A stretch of DNA of 64,000 bases, taken from NCBI RefSeq assembly GCF_006738645.1, contig NZ_AP019700.1, positions 4,074,001 through 4,138,000 of the forward strand, in the 5' to 3' direction. Position 1 is the first letter of the stretch. Each line of letters begins with the position of its first letter. Of the stretch, positions 7,625 to 15,404 are shown piece after piece. The DNA comes from Stella humosa (GTDB lineage: Bacteria; Pseudomonadota; Alphaproteobacteria; ATCC43930; Allostellaceae). The position numbers were made by a program, and so were the translations under genes. Under the pieces are notes generated by a model that was given only the letters and a program-made list of their open reading frames with translations, was not told the origin of the DNA and searched no databases.

Positions 7625-8872
7625 TTATTCCGGCGACGATGTTCGATCGCCGCCCGGCCGGCAAGCCGTTGCGTGCGCGACGGCGGCCCTGGCCGCCACC
7701 ACGGCGGTCGCGAGCGTCGCCTGCAACAGGTAGCCGCCGGTCGGCGCTTCCCAGTCCAGCATCTCGCCCGCGGCAAAGACGCCGGGCAGGCCGCGCAGCA
7801 TGAAGCCGTCATCCAGCGCATCCAGCGCGATGCCGCCGGCGCTCGATATGGCGCGGGCGATCGGCTGCGGCGCCTCCAGGCGAACCTCCACCGCCTTGAC
7901 GCGGGCGGCCAGCGCCATGGGCTCGGCCGGCAATGGCGGTCCGCATTCGCGCAGCAGGCCGGCCGCCAGCGGCGACAGGCCCGCCCCCTTGCGCAGCCGG
8001 GTCGCCGTCGAAGGTGCGCCGGCAACAGCGGCCAGGCGCGCCGCCAGGGCCTCGACCGCCAGTTCGGGACGAAGGTCGATAGTGAGCATGGCCGGACCCG
8101 CTGCCGCGATCCGGTCGCGCAGGGCGGCCGACAGGGCATAGATGGCCCCGCCCTCGATGCCGTAGGCGGTGACCATGGCCTCGCCCCGCAGCGTGCGGCC
8201 GGCAAAGGTGAAGGCGGCCGGCTTCAGCGGCGTGCCGGCGAAGCGCTGGCGGAAATCCGCGCTCCAGGCGACGGCGAAGCCGCAATTGGCAGACGCCATG
8301 GGCACGACCGGCACGCCGCGCGCGGCCAGCAGCGGGACCCAGCCGCCGTCACTGCCGAGGCGCGGCCAGCTTGCCCCGCCCAGCGCCAGGATCGTGGCGT
8401 CGGGCGCCATGCGCTCGCCCTGCCCGTCCGGCCCGGAGAAAACGAGCGCGCCGTCGGCGTCCCAGCCCTGCCAGCGGCGGCGGGTGACGATGCGGACGCC
8501 TTGCCCCGCCAGCCGTGCGAGCCAGGCGCGCAGCAGCGGCGAGGCCTTCATGGCGGTGGGGAAGACCCGGCCGCTGGAGCCGACGAAGGTCGCCTGGCCC
8601 AGCCCCTCGGCCCAGGCGCGCAGGTCCGCCGGCCCGAAGGCCGCGAGCGCCGGCGCCAGGCGGCCGGCGGCATCGCCATAGCGCGCCTGGAACGGCACGG
8701 CCGGCTCGGAATGGGTCAGGTTCAGGCCGCCGCGCCCGGCCATTAGCAGCTTGCGCCCGACCGAGGGCATATGCTCCCAGACGGTGACGGCGGCACCGGC
8801 CGCGCTCGCCACCTCGGCTGCCATCAGCCCTGCCGGTCCGCCGCCGATGACGGCGACGGTGGGGGCGGTCAA
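7625..8872 (-). CDS. TIGR03862/HI0933-like FAD-dependent flavoprotein
   Basis: This 415-residue protein is a BaiN/HI0933-type flavoprotein. The dinucleotide-binding motif VIGGGPAGLMAAEVA occupies residues 8-22. The GRKLLMAGRGGLNLTHSEP segment, near residue 40, is diagnostic of this group, and the C-terminal GEMLDWEAPTGGYLLQATLA closes the FAD site. Family members are of poorly known function (some reduce bile-acid or enoate-like substrates). The start is TTG at 8872, whose bases overlap the TGA stop of the upstream gene as TTGA, implying translational coupling with the HtrA-like gene. Confidence 0.9.
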   Translation of the reverse strand: MTAPTVAVIGGGPAGLMAAEVASAAGAAVTVWEHMPSVGRKLLMAGRGGLNLTHSEPAVPFQARYGDAAGRLAPALAAFGPADLRAWAEGLGQATFVGSSGRVFPTAMKASPLLRAWLARLAGQGVRIVTRRRWQGWDADGALVFSGPDGQGERMAPDATILALGGASWPRLGSDGGWVPLLAARGVPVVPMASANCGFAVAWSADFRQRFAGTPLKPAAFTFAGRTLRGEAMVTAYGIEGGAIYALSAALRDRIAAAGPAMLTIDLRPELAVEALAARLAAVAGAPSTATRLRKGAGLSPLAAGLLRECGPPLPAEPMALAARVKAVEVRLEAPQPIARAISSAGGIALDALDDGFMLRGLPGVFAAGEMLDWEAPTGGYLLQATLATAVVAARAAVAHATACRPGGDRTSSPE

Positions 8873-9834
8873 TGCAGGCTCGGCTTCTTGAGGAAGCGGG
8901 AGCGGTCGGACGACTTGACGACGATCTCCAGCGTGCGGCCGTCGCGATTGATGGTCAGCGGCACCAGCGCACCGGCCGGCCCCTGCTCCCAGACGCGGCG
9001 ATAGAAGCCGGCGAGATCGCCGGGCTCGACGCCCGCCACGGCCAGGAGGATGTCGCCGGTCTGGATGCCGGCGGCGGCCGCCGGACCGCCGTCAGACAGG
9101 CCGACCACCGCCACCTTCTCCTCCACCTCGGCGGCATACAAGCCGAGCCAGGGGCGTGGCGGCCGGTTCGGCCGGCCGAGCAACTGCAGGTCCTCGAAGA
9201 CCGGCTTCAGCACGTCGATCGGGATGATCATGTTGAGGAAGGTGCCGCGCCCCTGCTGGAGCTGCAGCGAGCCGATGCCGATCAGTTCGCCGGCGGCATT
9301 GATGAGCGGCGCACCGCCCCAGTTGGGGTGCGCGGGCGAGGTGAAGATCGCCTCGTCCAGCACATACTCCCAGTATCCGGCGAACTCCTGCCGGGCGACG
9401 ATGCGCGCCGACACCGAGCGGCTGCGCCCGCCCGCCCCGCCGACGACCACCCGCTCGCCCACTTCGGCCGCGGCCGCGCGCCCGAGCGGCAGCGCCGGCA
9501 GGTCGATGCGCGCCAGCGCCTGGACCAGCCCAAGCCCGGTCTCGTGGTCGTAGGCCACGACATGGCCGGGCACCGCGCGGCCGTCGGAGAGAGTGAGGTA
9601 GACGGTCTCGGCCTCGGCCACCAGGTAGCCCACCGTCAGCACCAGCCCGTCGCCCCGGATGATCACGCCGTTTCCCGCGCGCTCGGTCCCCAGGGTTTCC
9701 GCGGTGAAGGCATCCGACGGCACCAGCGCCTTCAGCCCGACGACGGAGGAAAGCGCCCGCTCGAGGTCATAGGCATGATCCTCCGGCCGCGGCTGCAGCG
9801 GCTCCGGCACGTTCCACTCGGTCTCCGTCGACAT
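8869..9834 (-). CDS. HtrA-like (S1C) PDZ protein with catalytic triad lost; probable pseudoprotease
   Basis: This is a 321-residue trypsin-like domain (about 30-215) followed by a PDZ domain (about 228-310). The fold is clear: GNGVIIRGDGLVLT aligns with the HtrA GSGVIId..G.iLTN block, and GELIGIGSLQL with GELIGI. All three catalytic positions are replaced, however. The His of TNNHV is Tyr70 (VLTVGYLV), the Asp of SDIAL is Gly100 (TGLGLVQ), and the Ser of GNSGG is Trp172 (PNWGGAP). No signal peptide is visible, so it is probably cytoplasmic and acts as a binding or scaffold protein. The ATG at 9834 precedes the conserved part; the frame extends upstream without support. It is coupled to the flavoprotein downstream. 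Confidence 0.85.
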   Translation of the reverse strand: MSTETEWNVPEPLQPRPEDHAYDLERALSSVVGLKALVPSDAFTAETLGTERAGNGVIIRGDGLVLTVGYLVAEAETVYLTLSDGRAVPGHVVAYDHETGLGLVQALARIDLPALPLGRAAAAEVGERVVVGGAGGRSRSVSARIVARQEFAGYWEYVLDEAIFTSPAHPNWGGAPLINAAGELIGIGSLQLQQGRGTFLNMIIPIDVLKPVFEDLQLLGRPNRPPRPWLGLYAAEVEEKVAVVGLSDGGPAAAAGIQTGDILLAVAGVEPGDLAGFYRRVWEQGPAGALVPLTINRDGRTLEIVVKSSDRSRFLKKPSLH

Positions 9835-10007
9835 GCGTTTGCGTCTCCTGGGCGGCATGGGACCAGAACGGCCTGGGCATGCAGAGAGTGCCACGACCCC
9901 GGCACGTTCATGGCCATCCAAGGTGGGGTGGAGCACCTTGCGTGGCAAGCGTTGATGATATGACGACGCATCCGCTCGGCTTGAGCTGGAAAGCTTGTCA
10001 CATGCCT

Positions 10008-10036
10008 TTTCTGACATAGATCGAAAACGCTATACT
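10008..10036 (+). promoter_or_regulatory. candidate promoter/operator of the toxin-antitoxin pair
   Basis: TATACT at 10031-10036 is a near-consensus -10 element, with a weak -35 (TTTCTG, 10008-10013) 17 nt upstream. TTTTC/GAAAA inverted repeats (10007-10011 and 10023-10027) overlap it and could be the antitoxin operator. Transcription would start within a few bases of the ATG at 10046, so the mRNA may be leaderless. Confidence 0.45.
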
Positions 10037-10045
10037 GGGCGCCTC

Positions 10046-10408
10046 ATGACGCGCCCGCTCGGCTGGATCGGCAGTGCCCGCGAGGACCTTCTGGCTTTTC
10101 CGGATGGTGTCATCCGCGAGATCGGCCACGCGTTGTTCGTCGCGCAGACGGGTGGAAAGCATGGCAGCGCCAAGCCGTTGCAGGGATTCGGCGGTGCGGG
10201 CGTACTCGAAATCGTCGAAGACCACGACGGCGATACCTACCGCGCCGTCTATACCGTCCGTTTTGCCGAGATCATCTATGTGCTGCACGCCTTCCAGAAA
10301 AAATCCAAGAGCGGCACAGCGACGCCGCTGCGCGAGATCGAGCGCATCAAGGCACGTCTGAAGCAGGCACAGCAGGAGTACGCCGAATGGAAGCAAGACA
10401 ACCCGTAG
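10046..10408 (+). CDS. HigB/RelE-like toxin (phage-derived Gp49-like, DUF891)
   Basis: This 120-residue protein is of the DUF891/Gp49-like toxin family, ribosome-associated mRNA interferases of the RelE superfold. The diagnostic block is DGDTYRAVYTVRFAEIIYVLHAFQKKS followed by a K/R-rich C-terminal helix (TPLREIERIKARLKQ). I choose the ATG at 10046 rather than a TTG at 9995, because the -10 element at 10031 would exclude the upstream codons and the protein then has family-typical length. The gene overlaps the antitoxin start by 22 nt, the toxin-first order usual for HigBA. Activity is inferred from family and context. Confidence 0.85.
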   Translation: MTRPLGWIGSAREDLLAFPDGVIREIGHALFVAQTGGKHGSAKPLQGFGGAGVLEIVEDHDGDTYRAVYTVRFAEIIYVLHAFQKKSKSGTATPLREIERIKARLKQAQQEYAEWKQDNP

Positions 10409-10707
10409 GAGCGGTGGCCGAGAGCGCCTTTCATGCGCTGGGCCTGCCGGATGCCGACGACCTCGTGCTCCGTGCCCAACTGCTGCGGCGGATCGCCGAT
10501 GTGGTTCGCGAGCAGGACCTGACCCAGGCCCAGGCTGGCGCGCTGATTGGCATGGACCAGCCACGCGTCTCGGCCTTGCTGAACGGCAAGATCACCAAGT
10601 TCTCGACCGACCGGTTGCTCCGCGCATTGAGCGACCTTGGCCAGGATGTCGAACTGCGGATTACCCCGGCCGGGCGCCCGAAGGGTCGGCTGCATGTAGC
10701 GGCATAG
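10387..10707 (+). CDS. XRE-family antitoxin (HigA-like, HTH_37)
   Basis: This 106-residue helix-turn-helix protein is encoded 22 nt inside the toxin gene. The HTH spans about residues 34-80: LRRIADVVREQDLTQAQAGA, then GMDQPRVSALLNGKITKFSTD, the pattern of XRE antitoxins paired with DUF891 toxins. The protein presumably neutralises the toxin and represses the shared promoter through the inverted repeats near 10007-10027. ATG 10387 gives a short leader before the conserved region. No other regulator is near. Assignment as antitoxin is confident because both partners are intact and adjacent. Confidence 0.88.
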   Translation: MEARQPVGAVAESAFHALGLPDADDLVLRAQLLRRIADVVREQDLTQAQAGALIGMDQPRVSALLNGKITKFSTDRLLRALSDLGQDVELRITPAGRPKGRLHVAA

Positions 10708-10788
10708 CTTCCAAACACCCCGATTGATCGCTACCGTCCGATTTCCCCCAAGGCGCGATCGCAGCGGGCGGGAAATGAAGGAGCGTTC

Positions 10789-11253
10789 ATGATCGGCAGG
10801 CGCGGATTTCTGGTACAGGCGACAGCGGTCGCCGCATTGGCATTGGCCGGCTGTGCTTCGATGGCGACCGACAGCGGGGGCGGCGATCTGCATGCGCGCC
10901 TGATGGCGCTTGAGACCGGCAGCTGGCAGCATATCAAGGACCGCGACCTGGCCGGGATGAACGGCTTTCTGGCCGACGACGCCATCCTGATCTTCGCCGA
11001 CGGCTCGCGCCTCACCAAGGCCCAGTACATCGCGACGATCCCCGAGCAGACGCTGACCGCATTCGCCATCGCCGGCGGCTCCGAAGTCGTGCGCGCCAGT
11101 CCGGACGTCGCCACGCTCATCTACAAGGTGACCTATACCAGCGCCATGAAGGGCCAGAAGCCCGAGACGCTGACGGTGTTGTCGACCAGCACCTTTGCGC
11201 TGCGCGGCGGCACCTGGATCAGCACGCTCTACCAGGAGACCCCCATCAAATGA
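10789..11253 (+). CDS. NTF2-like (DUF4440-type) lipoprotein, copy 1
   Basis: This 154-residue predicted lipoprotein has residues 1-19 as a signal with lipobox LALAGC, followed by a SnoaL/DUF4440-like domain. The helix-strand pattern HARLMALETGSWQHIKDRDL, then MNGFLADDAILIFADGSR and VATLIYKVTYTSAMKGQ, is typical of NTF2-fold proteins that make small cone-shaped dimers. A GAAGGAG ribosome site lies 6 nt before the ATG. It overlaps the next gene by 4 nt (ATGA) and is clearly paralogous to it. No catalytic residues can be assigned; the role is unknown but periplasmic-facing. Confidence 0.82.
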   Translation: MIGRRGFLVQATAVAALALAGCASMATDSGGGDLHARLMALETGSWQHIKDRDLAGMNGFLADDAILIFADGSRLTKAQYIATIPEQTLTAFAIAGGSEVVRASPDVATLIYKVTYTSAMKGQKPETLTVLSTSTFALRGGTWISTLYQETPIK

Positions 11254-11714
11254 TCGGGCGGCGTAGCCTGGTGGCGGCAGCGATCGCCGCCGCCCTCGCA
11301 CTGGGCGGCTGCACCACGCCGGCGGTCGAGGGCGGCGCCGGCGAAGAGGCGCTGCACGACCGGCTGCTGGCGCTGGAGACCGGAAGCTGGGGCTATGTGC
11401 GCGACCGCGACCAGGCGGCGATGCGCGCCTTCGTGGCCGACGACGTGCTGCTGATCTTCGGCGACGGGTCGCGCTACGACAAGGAACAGTATGTCGCCTC
11501 GCTGGCCGACCAGACGCTGAGCGACCTCCGGATCTGGAATTCGCGCGTGATCCCGATCACCCCGGACGTCGCCACCCTCACCTACCGGGTGCGCTATACC
11601 AGCGCCGTGAAACAGGCCAAGCCGGAGATCGTGCGGGCCGAGGTGACCAGCACCTATGTGCGGCGCGGCGGCCAGTGGATGAGCGTCATCTACCAGGAAA
11701 CGCCGTTCAAGTAG
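11250..11714 (+). CDS. NTF2-like (DUF4440-type) lipoprotein, copy 2
   Basis: This second 154-residue paralogue has the same length and layout as the preceding gene, sharing MIGRR, a lipobox (LALGGC), LALETGSW, FVADDVLLIFGDGSR, PDVATLTYRVRYTSAVKQ and IYQETPFK. It starts at ATG 11250 inside the stop of copy 1, so the two are co-translated and may form heterodimers. It converges with the GntR gene, the two coding ends overlapping by 8 nt. A recent tandem duplication followed by divergence is inferred from the identical length and aligned motifs. Confidence 0.82.
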   Translation: MIGRRSLVAAAIAAALALGGCTTPAVEGGAGEEALHDRLLALETGSWGYVRDRDQAAMRAFVADDVLLIFGDGSRYDKEQYVASLADQTLSDLRIWNSRVIPITPDVATLTYRVRYTSAVKQAKPEIVRAEVTSTYVRRGGQWMSVIYQETPFK

Positions 11715-12408
11715 CGGCAGCGTCGCCGATCTCGACCCCACGCCGGCCGCGGACGAGGTAGGTGCGGTGGTCGAGGTGGCGGCGCGCGATGGCGGCGGCC
11801 GCCGCCGGGTCGCCGGCCAGGATGGCGGCCGACAGTTCGCCATGCTCGGCCACGGCGGCTGCCCAGCGTTCCGGCGTCAGGTTGGCCTGGAAGCGGGCGG
11901 GGCGCAGGCGGGCGTTCATGCGGTCGTGCAGGTCGACCAGCAGCGGGTTGCGGGCGGCCGCCAGGATGGCGGCGTGGATCGCCTCGTTCAGCGCGAAATA
12001 GCCTTCCAGGTCGCTCGCCCGGCGGCGCTCGTCGAGGGCGGCCGTCAGCCGCCCGATCTCCCGCCGCTCGCCGGCCGTGGCGCGCTCGGCCGCCAGGGCG
12101 GCGGCTTCGGCCTCCAATGCGGCGATCACCTGGAAGGCGTGCTGGGCGGCCGCCCCCGACAGGTCGACCACGGTGGCGCCGCGGTTGGGCACGATCTCGA
12201 CCAGCCCTTCGGCCGCCAGCACCCGCAGCGCCTCGCGCAGCGGCGTGCGCGAGATGCCGAATTCCGCGCACAGTTCCAGCTCCTTCAGCCGCTCGCCCGC
12301 CGGCAGGCGGCCGGCGACGATGGCCCGGCGCAGGCGGTCGGCGGCGTCGAGATGCAGGGCCCGCCGCAGGATCGGCCCCGCCTCCACGCCGTGCGGCAGG
12401 TCGTTCAT
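11707..12408 (-). CDS. GntR-family (FCD domain) transcriptional regulator
   Basis: This 233-residue regulator has an N-terminal winged helix (LRRAIVAGRLPAGERLKELE through GISRTPLREALRVLAAEGLV, about residues 25-75). An all-helical FCD ligand-binding domain follows, with conserved polar residues around FALNEAIHAAIL and ARRHLDHR. FCD members sense carboxylic acids such as glycolate or lactate. It is the last gene of the dehydrogenase operon, overlapping that gene by ATGA. It probably binds the TGTATACA palindrome in the divergent promoter at 15365. Glycolate or lactate as effector is inferred from the linked enzyme. Confidence 0.9.
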   Translation of the reverse strand: MNDLPHGVEAGPILRRALHLDAADRLRRAIVAGRLPAGERLKELELCAEFGISRTPLREALRVLAAEGLVEIVPNRGATVVDLSGAAAQHAFQVIAALEAEAAALAAERATAGERREIGRLTAALDERRRASDLEGYFALNEAIHAAILAAARNPLLVDLHDRMNARLRPARFQANLTPERWAAAVAEHGELSAAILAGDPAAAAAIARRHLDHRTYLVRGRRGVEIGDAAAT

Positions 12409-15329
12409 CCGGCCAGGTGGTTCGCCAGGACGCGCACCGGGTGGATCGCCGTTCGGCTGGCGAGGTCGGCAAACTGGTGGCGGCAACTGGTGCCGGCGGC
12501 GACCAGGATGGCGTCGGCCGGGGCCGCCCGCACCGCCGGCAGCGGCCCCACCTCCGCCACCCGGCGCGACACGTCGGCATGCTCCTTCTGGTAGCCGAAG
12601 GCGCCCGCCATGCCGCAGCAGCCGGCATCGATGGTCGACAGCTTCAGGCCCGGCACCAGCTTCAGCATCGCCTCCACCGCCCCCACCGTGCCGAAGGCGC
12701 GCTGGTGGCAATGGCCGTGCAGGACGGCGGCCTCGGTGCTGGGCCGCAGTGCTGGGTTGAAGCGGCCGGCGGCGCGCTCGGCCGCCACGAACTCCTCGAA
12801 CATCACGGACTTCGCCGCGACCGCCTTGGCATCCTCGCCCAGGCCCAGCACCAGGTGCTCGTCGCGGAAGGTGAAGAGGCAGGACGGCTCCAGCCCGACG
12901 ATGGGCACGCCGCGCCGGGCGGCCGCCGCCAGCGGCTTCAGCGCGCGCACCGCCTCGGCGCGCGCCTCGTCCACCATGCCGGCGGCGAGATAGGTGCGCC
13001 CGCAGCAGAGCGCCCGGCCCGACCCGTCCTCGGCCGAGATGGTGGTGACGCGATATCCCGCCGCCACCAGGAGCCGCTGGGCGGCGCGCGCATTCTCGGG
13101 CTCGAAGGCGGCCGTGAAGCTGTCGACGAACAGCGCCACCTCCGGCCCCGCCCCTTGCGCGTCGCCATCGGCCCCCTTGGCATCGAAGCGGTCGCGCCGC
13201 CATTTCGGCAGCGGCCGGTCGGCGGCAAAGCCCAGCATGCGTTCCGACAGCGCGGCCAGGCCCGGGATGCGATCACGCAGGTTCAGCACCGGGGCCAGCA
13301 TGGCGGCCACCCGGGCATAGCGCGGCAGGTGGGCCACCACCCGCTCGCGCCAGGGCACGCCGTTGGCCTTGTTCCACTGGTGCTGGAACTCGATCTTCAT
13401 GCGCGCCATGTCGACGCCGGTCGGGCATTCGCGCTTGCAGCCCTTGCAGGAGAGGCAGAGGTCGAGCGCCTCCTTCACCGCCGGGTCGGCGACGCTGCCA
13501 TTGCCGAGCTGGCCGGTGACGGCCAGGCGCAGCGTGTTGGCGCGGCCCCGCGTCACGTGCTGCTCGTCCATCGTCGCGCGGTAGGACGGGCACATGACGC
13601 CGGGGTCGGACTTGCGGCACTCGCCGTTGTTGTTGCACATCTCGACCGCGGCCAAGAGCCCGCCCCAGTCCGACCAGTCGAGCCCGGTTGCGACCGGCAG
13701 CGCCTTGTAGCCCGGCTTCCAGCGGAAGAGGCTGCGGTCGTCCATCTTCGAGGGGTGGACGATCTTGCCGGGGTTGAACAGGCCGGTCGGGTCGAACGCC
13801 TCCTTCACCTCCTCGAACGCGCGGACGATGCGGTCGCCGAACATCGGCCGGTGGAACTCCGACCGCACCAGCCCGTCGCCATGCTCGCCCGAATGGCTGC
13901 CCTTGTATTCCCGCACCATGGCGAACGCCTCCTCGGCGATCGCGCGCATCTTCTTCGCACCCCCCTCCTCCTTGAGGTTGAGGATCGGGCGCACATGCAG
14001 CGTGCCGACCGAGGCATGGGCGTACCAGGTGCCGGAGGTGCCGTGGCGGGCGAATACCTCGTCCAGGCGGCGGGTGTATTCGGCCAGGTCGGCCAGCGGC
14101 ACGGCGCAATCCTCGATGAAGGAGACGGGCTTACCCTCCCCCTTCATCGACATCATGATGTTGAGGCCGGCCTTGCGCACCTCCCACACCGCCGCCTGGA
14201 AGGCGGGCTCGACCGCCTCCACCACCGAATCCGGGAAGCCAAGGTCGGCCGTCAGCGTCACCAGGTCGGCCAGGCGGCGGACGCAGTCCTCCCGGTCCTC
14301 GCCCGCGAACTCCACCAGCAGGATCGCCTGCGGCTCGCCCTTCACGAAGCGGTCGACGGTCGGCCGGAACATCGCGATCTCGCGCGACAGGTCGATCAGC
14401 GTGCGGTCGACCAGTTCGACGGCACTCGGCCCCAGATCGACAATGTGGCGGGTGGCGTCCATCGCCGCATAGAAGGTGGGGAAGTGGCAGACGCCCAGCG
14501 TGCGATGGCTGGGGATCTTCTGCAGGTCGAGATGCACCTGGGTGAAGAAGCCCAGCGTGCCCTCCGAGCCCACCAGCAGGCTCGCCATGTTGTGGCCGGC
14601 CGGGTTGATGAGGTCGATGTTGTAGCCGCCCACCTTGCGCAGCAGCTTGGGGATGCGGCGGTCGATCTCGTCGGCCTCGCGCCCGTGCAGCGCGCGCATG
14701 CGCTGGACGAGGTCGGTGAGGCGCTGGTCGCCGGCGACATCGGCCAGGTTGCCCGGCACCGGGCCGAAATGATGGGCCGAGCCGTCGGCCAGGATGGCGT
14801 CCACCGCATGGACGTTGTGCACCATGTTGCCGTAGCGGATGGAGCGCGAGCCGCAGGAATTGTTGCCGGTCATGCCGCCGATGGTGGCGCGGTTGGCGGG
14901 CGACACGTCGACCGGGAAGAAGAGCTTGTGCGGGCGCAACAGCTTGTTCAGGTGATCCAGCACGATGCCGGGCTGCACCGTGGCGCGCCGGTTCTCGACA
15001 TCGACCTCGACCAGCCGATTCAGATGCTTGGAGACATCGACGACCAGCGCCTCGCCCACCGTCTGCCCGCATTGGGAGGTACCCGCCCCGCGCGGCAGCA
15101 GCGGCACGCCCTCCTCGCGCGCGATCTGGATGGCGGCCGCGATGTCGTCCGGCTCGCGCGCCACCAGCACGCCCAGCGGCTCGATCTGGTAGATCGAGGC
15201 ATCGGTCGAATAGCGCCCGCGCGAGGCGGCGTCGAACAGCACCTCGCCGCGGGTTTCCCGCCGCAGGCGCTCGGCCAACCTGGCATCCCCGACCTTGGGC
15301 TTGGCGGCAGTGGGATTTGCAGCGGCCAT
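12405..15329 (-). CDS. FAD-linked oxidase fused to Fe-S domain (glycolate/D-lactate dehydrogenase type)
   Basis: This 974-residue fusion oxidises a 2-hydroxyacid (D-lactate or glycolate) and passes electrons through iron-sulfur clusters to the respiratory chain. The N-terminal FAD_binding_4 domain shows PRGAGTSQCGQTVG and GGMTGNNSCGSRSIRYG. The FAD-oxidase C domain ends near residue 530. Cysteine clusters follow: CNNNGEC with a trailing CPS near 565, and CLSCKGCKRECP near 630. Two CCG motifs (CCGRTYLAAGM, CCGMAGAFG) occur near 775 and 905, as in GlcF/LutA. I start at ATG 15329, behind AAGGTGA with 7-nt spacing. It is divergent from a serine-glyoxylate aminotransferase, so glycolate to glyoxylate is the favoured reaction. 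Confidence 0.9.
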   Translation of the reverse strand: MAAANPTAAKPKVGDARLAERLRRETRGEVLFDAASRGRYSTDASIYQIEPLGVLVAREPDDIAAAIQIAREEGVPLLPRGAGTSQCGQTVGEALVVDVSKHLNRLVEVDVENRRATVQPGIVLDHLNKLLRPHKLFFPVDVSPANRATIGGMTGNNSCGSRSIRYGNMVHNVHAVDAILADGSAHHFGPVPGNLADVAGDQRLTDLVQRMRALHGREADEIDRRIPKLLRKVGGYNIDLINPAGHNMASLLVGSEGTLGFFTQVHLDLQKIPSHRTLGVCHFPTFYAAMDATRHIVDLGPSAVELVDRTLIDLSREIAMFRPTVDRFVKGEPQAILLVEFAGEDREDCVRRLADLVTLTADLGFPDSVVEAVEPAFQAAVWEVRKAGLNIMMSMKGEGKPVSFIEDCAVPLADLAEYTRRLDEVFARHGTSGTWYAHASVGTLHVRPILNLKEEGGAKKMRAIAEEAFAMVREYKGSHSGEHGDGLVRSEFHRPMFGDRIVRAFEEVKEAFDPTGLFNPGKIVHPSKMDDRSLFRWKPGYKALPVATGLDWSDWGGLLAAVEMCNNNGECRKSDPGVMCPSYRATMDEQHVTRGRANTLRLAVTGQLGNGSVADPAVKEALDLCLSCKGCKRECPTGVDMARMKIEFQHQWNKANGVPWRERVVAHLPRYARVAAMLAPVLNLRDRIPGLAALSERMLGFAADRPLPKWRRDRFDAKGADGDAQGAGPEVALFVDSFTAAFEPENARAAQRLLVAAGYRVTTISAEDGSGRALCCGRTYLAAGMVDEARAEAVRALKPLAAAARRGVPIVGLEPSCLFTFRDEHLVLGLGEDAKAVAAKSVMFEEFVAAERAAGRFNPALRPSTEAAVLHGHCHQRAFGTVGAVEAMLKLVPGLKLSTIDAGCCGMAGAFGYQKEHADVSRRVAEVGPLPAVRAAPADAILVAAGTSCRHQFADLASRTAIHPVRVLANHLAG

Positions 15330-15364
15330 GCGGGCGTCACCTTCCATCTTGCGTGCCGCCAGAT

Positions 15365-15372
15365 TGTATACA
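15365..15372. promoter_or_regulatory. candidate FCD-GntR operator in a divergent promoter
   Basis: TGTATACA is a perfect palindrome within the 75-nt gap between the dehydrogenase and aminotransferase starts. FCD-type GntR proteins bind AT-centred palindromes such as TTGTATACAA, and a GntR gene closes the dehydrogenase operon. One protein could control both directions from here. Confidence 0.5.
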
Positions 15373-15404
15373 TAATGCAATCGAACTCAAGGGGATCGCC
15401 GACG

